64,000 nt of DNA from Siphonodentalium dalli. Its lineage: Eukaryota > Mollusca > Scaphopoda > Gadilida > Siphonodentaliidae. Numbering within the stretch: position 1 is the first letter of the stretch; every line of letters begins with the position of its first letter. The translations under genes were made by a program, and so were the position numbers. The stretch is from the NCBI GenBank assembly GCA_032622095.1, contig CP136066.1, forward strand, positions 131,225,917-131,289,916. The letters run 5' to 3'. Below are positions 23,160 to 35,324 of this stretch, in pieces. The notes under the pieces were generated by a model that was given only the letters and a program-made list of their open reading frames with translations, did not search any database and had not been told where the DNA came from.

Positions 23160-23720
23160 ATTACGTACACCCCAGACATAACATTTGGATGTACCGGTAC
23201 CCTATTAAATCACTATGGTATATATGTACTGGTACCCCAATTGTAAACACCCCAGACATATCATGTTCATGGTGACAAAGCTGAAATGCTGCATCAGGCC
23301 ATGCAGGAATGCGTTGTATGCTGATTCAGATTGAATGATTAACACTCACACCCAGACATCCGACCTGGCTATGGTGCTACGTACCCAATCACACGCATCA
23401 TATCCTAATATGGACATTGGTGGTATTACAATCACACTCAGCATACCCTATGGTGGTACCCCAATCACACACACACATATCCGATGTGACTATATGGTGG
23501 TACACAATTATATACCCCAAAAATTTATATCATATTATGGTGGTACCACAATTAATTACATACTGCATGTATATACAGGTAGTGATACCCAATTACATCT
23601 AGATATATCCAAAAGTGGTACTCCAATGACAAATAGTAGGCATACTGATACCCCCATTAATTTATCAATATAATTAGTATAATACCCTTGCAAACATATA
23701 TTGTTCTGGTCCCCCAAACA
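23160..23720 (+). repeat. degenerate minisatellite (TGGTGGTACCCCAATCACA phrase)
   Basis: The phrase (T)ATGGTGGTACCCCAATCAC recurs at least eight times, with drift, at spacings of about 45-60 bp. It is associated with CCAGACATATC-type words and ACACAC stretches. The reading frame at 23335-23673 is a by-product of the repeat. Confidence 0.55.
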
Positions 23721-24733
23721 CACTCTTGACATATACATATACATATACCTCAATCACACCAAGATCTTGAGATTGACAGAAGAATCCCATATAGTAGAGT
23801 CGCTTATGTCTGGTTTTGGACTCCTGTGGAAAATCATGAACAAATATAGAGACCATGCTCATGAGCAAGTATACTTTTGGTCTCCTCTTCAGAAAACAAT
23901 TTTGTTAGACCCCCTGGGGTCGCGACTGGGTGGTCTGATGATGTCACGAAGATGGCCACCGTGCTCATTTTCTTAAGTTCGCTATTGTTGGATTTCATGA
24001 TAAAAATATAAATGTGATATAAAATATATGACAATATATCCTTTTGTACAGTGTTTGGTGTATCCAGTTATGATGGCAGTCAACGAAATATAGTAATCAT
24101 ATGTACAATGCACGAATGAGCCAATGTCTCCCACTAGATTGTTTTGCATACAAGAACATGATAACATACAATACTATTTACTTTAACTTACTTCTTGATT
24201 TACTTTACTTCAGGTTATTACAGCCAACGCATGAGAATCGTCCACTAAAATAACTGAGCGTACCACATATGCAAATTTATCGTGAAAACAAATGAGTACC
24301 CCCCACCACCCACCCAATCCCTTCTTTATATTTCTGATTTATATTTCTGATTGATATTATCATATGTTAACATAGTGTCAATATACTTTATGAATGCATG
24401 ACTATGTTTTTGTATCTTGAAGTTAATATGTAAATAAAGTTATTAAAAAAAAATATGACTCACATAAGCCTCCACAGTTGATGTCGAATCCGCTCCATGA
24501 TGAAATAATGAAACGTAGACTTATTGTTGTTGTATTATTCATGGAATTATATACTGTTTAAACTAAGGTCTATCTGATCAAACTGCATTGCTTGGCAAGT
24601 GAACATGTATGGAGCTCTTGGTACAATAGCCTCCCCATGACCATTTAGATATCTGCTGATGTTTATATATATGCCACTTGGTTGTTGGTAGATTATCATG
24701 ATGCATGAATGATATATAGAGGATATGAAATGA
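23721..24733. other. unassigned; possible retroposed 3' end near 24425-24452
   Basis: Mostly featureless. TGTAAATAAAGTTATTAAAA continuing into nine A's (about 24428-24452) looks like a polyadenylation signal plus A-tail, which could be a retrocopied transcript end. No coding part is recognisable upstream. Confidence 0.3.
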
Positions 24734-24839
24734 GTGTTTCTCTCATATGATATTTATGAAACGAGTCTAAGAATTTTCAGTTTTCTCGAGCCTCCGAAAA
24801 TTCGTGACGAGTTTCATAAATATCATATGAGAGAAACAC
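24734..24839. repeat. 106-bp hairpin MITE
   Basis: GTGTTTCTCTCATATGATAT and its continuation TTATGAAACGAGTC are complementary to GACGAGTTTCATAA and ATATCATATGAGAGAAACAC. The stem is 34 bp and essentially perfect, with an inner partial stem GAATTTTC/GAAAATTC. The flanking phrase ACGAATTACATATTCTATTT occurs at 24838 and again at 25077, so a larger element may extend to about 25100. Confidence 0.75.
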
Positions 24840-25469
24840 GAATTACATATTCTATTTATCATATGACACCTATAAATTGATTATGATGTCCAAAACGCAC
24901 ACAAATCACTAAATAGCTATATGACATCGGCAGCAAAAGGTTAATGTGACGTCACTTCATTCCACCGGAAGCCCAATTACACCTGGTGAACTAGCAGAAA
25001 TAATATGCACGCGAAGATATAGTGCGCTATTATGTTCTCAGTTTGTGACATTATATCGTATGTTTATTAGATAAATACGAATTACATATTCTATTTATCG
25101 TATAACAATGTCCAAAATTATATGTTTCAAGATTATAATTGCGAGAATTTCGGCATCGCGTTGATTGACGCGCACAAATTTGACCTGCATTTAGTTAGAG
25201 ACACGGATCGGCACCGGCTGCCATTCAGCCAATCAGAACACACTTTTTGTCAACAAACCAATCAAATTATCGGAAGGTGATATGAACTAGTAGTTCATAT
25301 GAAATTGATTTATGACATACTTTCCAAAGTAAATAATGATTGAGTCATGTGATAAATACAATTTATGGGATATAGCCAGACTGATCTGATAACTCCTAGT
25401 CGAACAGAATTAGAAAGTTTGGGCCATTAGGATATAGATGGATCAGCGTACATTGTATGATCTGATATG
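24840..25469. other. unassigned, with CRE and ETS-like sites
   Basis: A perfect TGACGTCA at 24947-24954 is followed 10 bp later by CCGGAAG (24965-24971). A short hairpin ATATGAACTAGTAGTTCATAT lies at about 25279-25299. No ORF of interest. Confidence 0.35.
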
Positions 25470-26105
25470 TTCGTCCGTCACACTTTTGAGTACCTTCATG
25501 GTGTAATCATCTCCTCCTACAGATTTCATCCCAGAGATTTGAAACTTCAGAATATTGTTGCCCATATATTGAAGATGTGCAACATGTATATAGATGACGG
25601 AAAACTTATTTTTTCACACAGTTATTAACCCTTTTCAACTTAGAAAATTTCAACATTTTTTATAATTTTCTGTATGAGGGTATCTTCATGGTGTAATCAA
25701 CTCCTCCTACAGTTTTGATCCTAGAGATTTGAAACTTCAGAATATTGTTGCCCATATATTGAAGATGTGCAACATGTATATAGATGATGGAAAAATTATT
25801 TTTTGACAGAGTTATTAACCCTAGAAAATTTCAACATTTTTTATAATTTTCTGTATGAGGGTACCTTCATGGTGTAATCAACTCCTCCTTCAGTTTTGAT
25901 TGTAGATATTTGAAACTTCAGAGTATTGTTACCCACATATTGGAGATGTGCAACATGTATATAGATGATGGAAATTTTTATTTTTTACGGAGTTATTAAC
26001 CCTTTTCAACTTAGAAAATTTCAACATTTTTTTTAATTTCTTTAACAAAGCGGCATCGACTTGCCACGTTTTCGGGGGACACTGTGGTCTGCTGACCTTT
26101 TATTA
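25470..26105 (+). mobile_element. modular element, family B, 5'-truncated copy with three monomers
   Basis: Enters at TTCGTCCGTCACACTTTTG, lacking the initial hairpin. It has three monomers close to those of 19712-20245, and the right end TTTTCGGGGGACACTGTGG, TCTGCTGACC, TTTTATTATT. Confidence 0.7.
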
Positions 26106-26171
26106 TTATTATAATTTATAGTGAACCATGACCACCTCCATAGTTACGCGTGTTAATTCAACTTCCTTCAT

Positions 26172-26885
26172 CACGCTGGTCATCCTATAATCCCCGCTGC
26201 GGGCAAATAAAATGCCATTATGAGCAAATACTCAGTAAAAACCGCTGCGGTGCAGGCTAGTTATTAGGCGACGACAGGTACGTTTGTTTAGCGCACTATT
26301 TTGTTTTTAATTATACTTTTACCGACATAAAAGAAGAATACGGCTAAATATGGTCACAAAATGACCGATAGATGGTGAGAATAAACATTCCTTATTTCAA
26401 CATTGTGTGATTTCAAATATTATGTTTCAAATTGAACCAAATTTGAATAATGTTGAAAACGTTCCATTGATATAGATATCTTTGGAAGTTAAATCTTCAT
26501 TTCCAGCAATATTTGCTGAATTTATGTAAGAAAAAAACGAATAATTCTGATGACACTCCCCATTTTTCGAGTAAAACCCGTTACGGGCTCGATTATTTGC
26601 TGCGTGAACCCTGCTGGGGGCAATCGTAAACTGCACATCAGGCACAAGTAAACCTTGCTGCGGCACTCATGTTATTAGCTGCGCATAATACAATGGTAGA
26701 CAGCAGTTAGTTGCCATATTTTCAAGGCTAGCATACTCACATGAGTTAAAGGTTTCTATTTTGAAGACCACAGTGTTTATTCTCACGTATTGTTATCGAT
26801 AAATCGGGCTTATATAGAACGGCCGGTTATTATTTTAGAAGTCAATGGAAGATATATTGCCGTTATTGGGTTTTAGTCCATGGGA

Positions 26886-26940
<55 letters not shown>

Positions 26941-27950
26941 CTAATAAATTTATTTGGTATTTTCATGTACCCTAATGTGTATTGATCAGGAAAAAGTTTA
27001 GCCTTACTCAGTTTCCATTTTTTCCCGATCATGATGCATGGGGTGGGGGAAACCAGTAATACCTTATAAGTGATGTCTGTGCTATTGTATTTTAACAGGT
27101 GATGTGTCATTTTGTAGGTATTTGATTACAATGGTATATCATAAATATTACCTTGGCATTGATGTCATTACCTGAGGTCAAAAGGTCACACAACGGCGGT
27201 GAAAATAAAAACATAATTGTCGGGGAGCAGATTGGGTACCCCTGCACCCCCACCCCAGGACTTAACTTCACCCTACTAATTTTCTTCCTTAACACAAAAC
27301 AAATGTGGTCATGTGGACACTAGACAAGATGGCATCCAACATGGCCACAGTTTTGCAGACCATGCACTATAAATTAGTTTGATGCAAATTATATGGATAA
27401 AATATTGTCATATGTACACAAATGTATATAGTATTGTGAAGCTAAGACATAATGCCACCTTTCTAGGGCAAAATTGGAACTTCCCATCTAAGATGGCTGA
27501 CTATTTTTCACTGATATTTTCTTGATCAGTTTCTGCCGCTTACAATTAGTTGAGAATTGCGACTATTTTTTTAATTTTCTATGTTAACTGATCATTGTAG
27601 CAATGATATATGTCATTATGTGGGTCCCAGCCCCTTCCAATCCCTCAAAAATCGATTTTACAGAACGCAGTATAAAATTTCACAAAAAATCACCTTTGGG
27701 ATTCTAGTCATATTTCAACAAGAAAAGAGCAGAAATGTGCAATACAAGTGAGGCATACCATTACTCAATGGAACCAAATTTGTCAAAATTGTCACTTTGG
27801 GTCATACAAAACTTTTAAATGCACCACTTGAAACTAACCTAACAAACCTTGTTGTGGATAATTAAATCATATGAGCGCCTGCTTCGTGTTTTACTGATGC
27901 CCGCAGCGTGTTTACTTGCCCACAGCGGGGATTATAGGATGACCAGCGTG
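26172..27950. mobile_element. 1.8-kb element with 40-bp terminal inverted repeats
   Basis: CACGCTGGTCATCCTATAAT and TCCCCGCTG[C/T]GGGCAA.TAAA (26172-26211) are inverted at 27911-27950 with two mismatches in 40. Weaker inverted similarity continues outward (CATGACCA / TGGTCCATGA). Inside are extra GCTGCGG-type words (26560-26690) and a 52-base C run (26888-26939). No transposase ORF is visible, so it is nonautonomous or decayed. Superfamily undetermined because no clear target duplication was found. Confidence 0.65.
26888..26939. repeat. 52-base C homopolymer
   Basis: An uninterrupted run of C. The glycine-rich minus ORF reading through it (26835-27110) is an artefact. Run length is likely uncertain in the assembly. 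Confidence 0.9.
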
Positions 27951-29049
27951 TTCATTTCCGCATTTCCTTTGGTCCATGATAACGTTATAAGCAGAATCAA
28001 CATGGCACATCACAAGCTGTTATTAACTCCAACTATTACCTCACATTATGCTGTAAGAAGTTAGTGGAATATGTTGCCCCATAATGCCATTCAGTATTCA
28101 GAACCTGGATACCAGAGTATAATATTTGACATAATAATCAAACTGATAACATGACACCAGAAGACCCATCACTACCAATAGATTCTTCACCCGTTTCCCA
28201 CTGTTTGGTGGTACAGTTCATAACAATGCAGGAGTTAGTAATATAATAAGAATTGGCTGCCTATTTTTGGCTTGTATCTATTGTGTTTACCATTCACATT
28301 ATTTCATCATCTAAACTGCAGGGTTGGATATGCAGAGCAGTTGCGTAGTTCCTGTTGATTTCGATAGAACCCAAAATAATCATTGATAATAAGTGTGACC
28401 GGCAGCAATCATAAATTGCCAAGAACCACTTTCCTATTGAACTGATGTACAAATGCAGTGCATTGTCCCACGAAACTCTTCACATCCCTAGATCATAGAA
28501 ATCAATATGGGACATCCTTTTTGATGTACACTATCAATGCTTAATACCAGCTTACTGTGTTCATGCCAAGACACCTTTTGTATATTTGGTGAATCATTTT
28601 GTGGGGCTATACCACCAATCAACTGAACAGGAGGAAAGCCAAGAACCAAACATACCACTTTAATTTCTGGTGTCGGGGATCCAGCCTGGTGTATGATGTT
28701 TATTTATTTCAACTGAATAAACATGTCCTGGGAGGTCAATAACTTCTCAAAAGGACTCCATATATGCTATGAAAGTGGTTGGACTACTTTGTTGAATACC
28801 ATCATCCAGATTTCAGAACCTGGTATTCACAATATATCACTTTAATCTTCACACAGGACGCTACCCCTTCTACAAATATATTATCCACCTATGGGGGTTT
28901 ATTCTATTTTGATCTTATCAATAAGATTGAAACCTGCAAAGTTCAGCCAAATGATGTTCAAATGGTGTTACCATGCAAATTTAATTCAAGGTTACATTGC
29001 AACTAACAGTGAGACAAGCAAGCCAAATGACAGCCATATAATTAATTTA
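27951..29049. other. no recognisable feature
   Basis: AT-rich intergenic sequence with short ORFs only. Confidence 0.4.
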
Positions 29050-29145
29050 GTGCCATGCGAATCGGTAAATCGGCAACCGAATCGATTCTCGAATTGAATC
29101 GGGTGTCCGATGTCGACATCGAATCCGAATCGAATCAGGACAAGC
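29050..29145 (+). repeat. GAATCG-rich repeat end, copy 1
   Basis: AATTAATTTAGTGCCATGCGAA, then iterated GAATCG/CGAATC words and GATGTCGACATCGAATCC. It is inverse to the copy at 31940-32055 (whose complement starts AATTAATTTAGGGCCCTGCG). Related ends are at about 44640-44700 and 47275-47345 (GGTCCTGCGAATTGGTATTT on the minus strand). Probably one terminus of a dispersed element. Confidence 0.55.
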
Positions 29146-29807
29146 ACTGGGCAGAGAAAAGTGACTTGCCCGCAGACAATGTATGCAGCTATGATTTTAT
29201 CCACATGATAGCAAAATGCTATATCACATTCTCCGCATTATGCAATTATATACATATACATGTATCTCAATTTTCTAATTTAACAAGTTGAACTTGAAAG
29301 TTCAAGTGAAATTGAATATTTTTTATTTTGACATTTTTGTAACTGCGAACTCCACAGCTGCCCCAATTCAACAATTGTGGCAGCCCTCTTCTCCTTGTAT
29401 GCATAGCAGATGGCTGATGTGTGGTATAGTCCTGCACTCCCTGCCGTGCCACATTTCCACCAAATGTGGCCTCGTTTTGTAAGTCCAAGAACTTTGCGCC
29501 ATTTTTGAATTTTTTTCTTTTCGTAGTATTTACATCATGACCAGTGCGACCATGGTCATTTGACAGCTACGACCGCGTGCGTTGCCAAGGTTACGCAACA
29601 ATTTTTCTAGTAAAAATCAAACAGTGCTTGATCGCTACGATTTGGCTGCGATATTGTCGTGGGCATGCACATTGGATGTTCCACTTGCGATTTTCCCCAC
29701 TTACGATTTTAATCGCAGTGTCTGCGGTGGCTCTAACATGTGACATATAAGTCATCTGGAGCATGAGTCTAAGCACAGACCTTGACGCCGACTATAAAAT
29801 GAATAAT
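29146..29807. other. unassigned
   Basis: A GC-richer stretch at 29340-29480 gives short open frames on both strands without a recognisable domain. A TGCGAC/GTCGCA-rich stretch lies at 29540-29720. Confidence 0.3.
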
Positions 29808-30150
29808 TATACCCCCACTTTCGATGAAAATGGGGGGTATACTGGATTGACTGTGTCCGTCCATCCGTCCGTCACGCTTACTCCCTCCATGTGTCTGTCC
29901 GTCCGTCCGTCCTCATAACTCGAACAACTATGAACCGATTTCAATAATTTTTTGTATGCAATCTCATTTGGACAGTCTCTCCGCATGATGCTAATTGCAG
30001 TTCGGTCCGACTTTTTTTTTTCAAGTTATGCCTCATTTTAGGCTTATTTTGACTTAGAAAATTCTGTCCGACTTAATAACTTTAACAAATATGAACCAAT
30101 TTGAATAATTTTTTCTGTACAAGCTTCTTGTGACACCATATCGATATAAT
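29808..30150 (+). mobile_element. modular element, family E
   Basis: Starts with a TATACCCCCACTTT / AATGGGGGGTATA hairpin (29808-29841), then CTGGATTG, CCGTCC arrays and two monomers (TATGAACCGATTTCAATAAT, TTTTTTGTATGCAATCTC / AACTTTAACAAATATGAACC). The right end is not defined. Confidence 0.6.
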
Positions 30151-31939
30151 TAGTCCCAATTTTTCTTTAAAGTTAAAAATCTTTTTTGTTGTATTTACGG
30201 ATAATGCGGGTTGAATTTGCCACAGTGCACTCGAGTGCACACCTATTGTTCCTACTGAAGATACACTGCTCAACTACTCCAGTAGTGTGCTTTACAGTAA
30301 ATATACATGTATACTAGTGTTTATTAATTTGATAGTTGCCAATGACTACATGTATGACTGTATTGCAAGGATTTCAGGACTATCTGTATGCTGTATCATA
30401 AACAATGGCAAGCATATTGATGCTCCTGAACTGCCGTATCAGTACCTGGATGGCAACTTGTAATAATGAATTCCGTTTCATGGGCGGTAGCTCTATATAA
30501 TCATCTTGTGCATTTTATCACTGAATTTAATCAAATATGGTGATACCCGGCTTTGTTGTAAATTTTAATGCATTTATGTGGGGAACCATCGTAACATGTT
30601 AATATATGTGGATCGTTGGATATTAACAGTGTGGGGGAATTAAATGTATTAATTTGCAACTAGCGTAGTTATGACACAAATAAATTGGGCAAACAAAAGG
30701 GGTTTTGATTCTCAGGCCTCGTTGTACCATTTTATTTTGATTTGGGATTTCACCATAGTTGTATATCGGTACGGTACCGTAACACAAAAATAGGAAATTG
30801 TCACACGGAAATTAGTTATGTTTCAAATATTGAATAGGAGCTATATATACAATGGTGTGTGTGGGTATTCAACAAAAGACCATAGGCAATGATAACTATC
30901 AGGTATATTGTCACCACAGGCTGTCCAACCCCCAAGTTTATTGGTCAAAGGTGTTGAAATATTTTGTTAAAGATCAGCAGCACGTTAGATATTTTACCTT
31001 TGCGACCTTTGCACAGTATGTAACTAACACTGCAAGATAGAGTTTCTCAAACCTGAGTGCAATACAGTTTGACAAGCGGTGTATATTGGCCATGTTTATG
31101 ATGGTTGTTTGAAGTGTTATTGTCTATCATCCATTTGCACTACATATACTGAGTCTCTAATTAGTCAGCAGAATAAGTGAATCAGACTTTCTATGATAGT
31201 TTGAAAGATCACTTTATCTTTTCGTTTCGACTGTATTTACCTTCCGTATTTTATATGAATCGGATATGTAGTTCTGCATGTTGTTGGAAATGTTAGTGCC
31301 GTTGTTAAAATCATATCAATATATATATCATTCTAGGTAATCTCCATATGATGTACGGTAGTACAATGTCATAATTTGTCATTCGTTATATCAGATTAAA
31401 TTAGTTTATATCCAATACTTCCTGCATTTTTCTGGACCTGGGAAGGTATAACTCATGCTTACTAAACCAGTCTATGGTAAGAAAAAAATGAAAAATAAAA
31501 ATAAAACCTTCGTTCCCTCATTGATTTTCAAAAAAAAAAATTGCCTGAGAATCAAATATCTTTTCTGTCTGCCTTGGTAAGTTAACGTACATGTAGGTAT
31601 ATAATATATGAATGCACGTTCATCGATTAGAAGAAAAAAAGCTGACAGTAACTAAATAAAATTATAGACTGTAGATGTCATGATATTTTTTACCTGTATA
31701 TATTGATTATAGTCACTTATATACTATATTTCACCCAAACATTGTCCAAGAACAATCAGTGATACATGTACTGACATCCGCGAAAAGGCGTCGGACTGTG
31801 ATTGGACGTAATCGCGTAACTAGTGTAAACTCTAAATTACATCAGACCTCCAGACAGGAAGACAAGGTACAATGAGGCATTGCCCCATCAATTGAGCTCC
31901 ATAAATAAACAATTTAATTGTATGTCCCCATAAACTGCA
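30151..31939. other. no recognisable feature
   Basis: Intergenic AT-rich DNA. No gene or repeat that I can support. Confidence 0.4.
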
Positions 31940-32055
31940 AAGAATAGGCCGATTCGAAAATATACGAATTGGATAGCCGATTCGGTATCAATCTCGAATC
32001 TGATCGCTGATGTCGACACCGAATCGAAGCTTCGCAGGGCCCTAAATTAATTCTA
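31940..32055 (-). repeat. GAATCG-rich repeat end, copy 2 (inverted)
   Basis: On the minus strand AATTAATTTAGGGCCCTGCG, then GAAGCTTCGATTCGG, TGTCGACATCAGCG and CCGAATCGG words. Inverted relative to 29050-29145, the pair bounds about 2.9 kb. Confidence 0.55.
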
Positions 32056-32539
32056 CTATTGTTTCTGTTCTATAAACAAGGATGTGTTGTTTCTTGCTTG
32101 CCAAGAATCATGGTACAGCTGAGAAGTATAATCCCCACTTCATAGCTATCACAATAAACCGTAACTGGTGTGTATTACTACCTTATATGACACACTGTAC
32201 ATGTATGTATTTTGTACTGTGGATATGTCATGAAAAGAACTAACACCAACGCTTATCTGCATCAATTGTCATTTGATATGGTAACCACCAATAGTTCTGA
32301 ATTGGTACTCAGGCTTAGAGTATAGCACAGAAGGCTCTATATTGGGATGGTAACACTTGTCCCTCAAGTTAAGAACAGATGGGTGTCTACCCCAGTCTGG
32401 AGTAAACTACAAACCCACATATAAAAAATAGTGGGTCTGACGACCTTTCGTTCAGTTTTCATTTCCCAAACCCGGGATTCCTTGTAATTACCGCCAATCA
32501 AAACTTAGCTCCAAGAAATGTGTGCCCCAATAAAAAACT

Positions 32540-33310
32540 AGTAACATGTCACGTGCTCTCGGTGTGGAAATTCCGAAGGTGTGGCTAAATGTTGTTAAAA
32601 TAGTATCCATGACGTCATGTTATACCGGAAGAGAAATTCACAAATTGACAAATAAAGAAGATTGTTGACGAGCGGTCGAAAGTTTAAAATCAAGAATCAC
32701 TGGAATTTGGATTGCAGGCAACTGTAATTAGGGTACAACTGGCCAATCTTTGGAGCTAATAATACGGCTGTGTAAGGTCGCGGGAGGGTCTCGGTGGGGT
32801 TGGTGGTAGAATTGTGTTGCTCTACACTCGTTTTGGCTGCGGTGGTACTACTGCCGGTACTGGGGAACTGATAGATCGTTTTGTTATGTCATTTAACTTT
32901 TTTTAGTTCTGCAGTTGTTTTAGCATAGTCCCGACATTCATGTATTTTTGATTCGTGGCCATTGATTTGTGTTATTTTTTTAACATGGGCGACAAATCGC
33001 CTGGCCAATCTAAAAAATAATTCGTTCAAGAGATCCACATAAATTGACATTTTTTATAATTTCAAGAAGATCTGTCTTAGTTATTGTACATATTATTTTG
33101 GATCCCGGAAGCTAGCTGTTTCCCTTTATTGTCAGTAAAACAACCGCCGAATCAAAAGTCACAAACCCTGCAACTATTAATTCCGATTCTTAGAATCGAC
33201 TTCACATGGTTGCAGCGGCCATGACGGCACTGGCACGTGACCACGTTTACACCTGTCAATCACAACTAATTTCAGATTTATATTTAGTGCGGTGTGACGT
33301 AATTTGGGGG
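32540..33310. promoter_or_regulatory. candidate promoter region (E-box, CRE, ETS motifs)
   Basis: CACGTG at 32550-32555, perfect CRE TGACGTCA at 32610-32617, and ETS-type CCGGAAG at 32625-32631. Composition is locally GC-richer (32750-32870), with a second GTGACGTAAT near 33294. Together these resemble a TATA-less promoter, but no first exon was identified on either strand. The nearest downstream coding remnant on the plus strand is the zinc-finger pseudogene at 39667. Inference only. Confidence 0.3.
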
Positions 33311-34072
33311 AAGCCCACAACCGTTCAGAAATGAAAAGTTGATGGGAATGCAATAGACTCAGTATCAGTATGAATCTGAGTGTATGTTTACTGCCTAATT
33401 TCACATAGAGAATTGGATTTTCTCTTCAACTCCCTCCTCACTTAATATCAGGAAATTTGAAGACATGGCACGTGGACATCCGTTAATTTGTATAAGAAAT
33501 TAAAGCTATGCGCCGATTAAACTAATTCCCCATGATGGAATGTCAGGGCGACATTTGGTGGTGTAACAAGCACTGACTTGTATTTTGACTGCCATTTTGG
33601 TAGCCATCTTGGATGAAATTGAACAGTTCTATTAAAGTGTGATAATAATTCCATATGTGGCATGATTATTTCTTGCTCCTCACTGAATTCTGCTCATTTC
33701 TTTAAATCCATTGCTAGAATATCGGAATTGATTTTTGACAAAATGCAATAATTTGGTTGTCTAAAATGGATATCTGACAGTTCAAACAGGTTTTGTACAA
33801 TGCAATTGCCCTTACTGAAAAAAATGTACAACAATTAAGAACTATGCGCAGAATAATATCTTAATATCTCTACATTTGTTAAAAACAAATCCGACGGAAG
33901 TACATAAGCGACTCTACTAATAGTAAACCATCAAATAAAAACCTGCAACCCTTCAAGGTATAGGCCACCCCATGCAGTGACATGCAGTCATACATACACA
34001 TGGTTATAGTACCATGCCAACTGCATTGATTTATAACCCCCCCATGCATCAGCTACAAGTGTAGAGCTATAG
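33311..34072. other. no recognisable feature
   Basis: Intergenic. The 75-aa minus ORF at 33177-33404 has no recognisable features. Confidence 0.4.
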
Positions 34073-34080
34073 TGACAAAT

Positions 34081-34712
34081 CAGGGGTGGTGCCAAGGGGG
34101 GGTCAGGGGGGGCTACAGCCCCCCCCCCCGTCGGGGATGGTCAGCCCCCCCCCGTCGGGGATATCTGCCAAATTCGTCGGGGAGATAAAATTATGCAAAG
34201 ACGATAAACATTGGAAAATCCGCGACTCGAAACACGTGCACTGGTGATTAACAAATCGACGTGGGCGTGCAGAGTTAATGAATCACATTACCAGAGTTCT
34301 ATTTTTAGTCCGACAGACACGACACGAGTCACTCGTGAGACTACCGTGAGTCATATCGTATACTTATTAAATTCGTGCATGGAACTATAGGGTTAGGGTG
34401 TCATAGATGCCGTCACCATCCTCGTGTGTGTCGTGTTACATGTATTACAAATTCCACACAGACTCACACTGCCGAATCTTCCCTTTCCCGTTCCCTATGC
34501 GACACCAGAACACTCCAGAATCGATCTCAGGCTATGTATTTTCAAAATTTTCGTGGGGGAGGTCCCCCAAACCCCCCGTGAGAGAGGGGACACCCCTCTC
34601 GCGCTCTCCCCGGGGCTGCCTTCGGCAGCCGCCGATGACCTTCGGTCACCGGTCTAGCCCCCCTGTCGGGGACCATAGCCCCTCCGTCGGGGAAATCCTG
34701 GCGCCACCCCTG
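34081..34712. mobile_element. hAT-type nonautonomous element with intact 8-bp target duplication
   Basis: Terminal inverted repeats CAGGGGTGGTGCCA (left) and TGGCGCCACCCCTG (right) match at 13 of 14 positions. Perfect 8-bp direct repeats TGACAAAT flank it (34073-34080 and 34713-34720). CAGNG-type ends plus an 8-bp duplication are the hallmark of hAT transposons. Next to both ends are repeats of a C-run followed by GTCGGGGAY. The interior gives overlapping ORFs up to 102 aa with low-complexity, Arg/Pro-rich products that are not transposase. The intact duplication suggests fairly recent insertion. Confidence 0.85.
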
Positions 34713-34720
34713 TGACAAAT

Positions 34721-35324
34721 GCATACCATACCCAACAACTTTGAAAACTATCTGGGGCCAATGGGAGAAGCTGGGCCCTGATTGGCTACATATAAATTAA
34801 AATGTACATAACCTAGCTATATCAACACTAGATATCCACATTGCAAAAGGTTTGTCATAATTTGCTGAAGTTTATCGAAACACGGCGTATATATGCCTAT
34901 ATTCGTCTAAAACAAATGCTTTCTTATATCAAGATCACACGATAGGCATATGTAGGCTATGCACTAAAACGTGGTTACAAGACTTTAATAGTGCTAATCA
35001 CTTCCAGTCATTCATTAATTCCAGAAGTACAATGTGACGATAAGTATGGTACCGATTGGTGGCTATTGTTGCTGATTGTTGTGTGACTTTTAATATAGTA
35101 TTAACATCTCGCACCTCACTAAATTTGAACTACATGCTGCGTCACACTACTTCCTGGAGATGGGCGTTTCAACCCACAACGGATTGTCTGCAGCTCACAA
35201 GTAGGTCACATCACAAGTGTATCTGCGGCGGTACGTCCGGCCATCCGTCTGTCCTTCCGTGGATTCAACAATGTCCGAGCTTGTATTCCTACATTTTTCG
35301 TGACACAGATATTAATACCATGGG
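34721..35324. other. no recognisable feature
   Basis: Unassigned intergenic DNA. The ORF at 35056-35457 runs into the following repeat and is not supported. Confidence 0.35.

Noticed and set aside
26835-27110. Glycine-run ORF on the minus strand
   Set aside because: Created by a 52-base homopolymer.
34407-34715. 102-aa ORF and overlapping frames inside the hAT-type element
   Set aside because: Low-complexity Arg/Pro-rich product, several frames open because of C/G runs; not a transposase.
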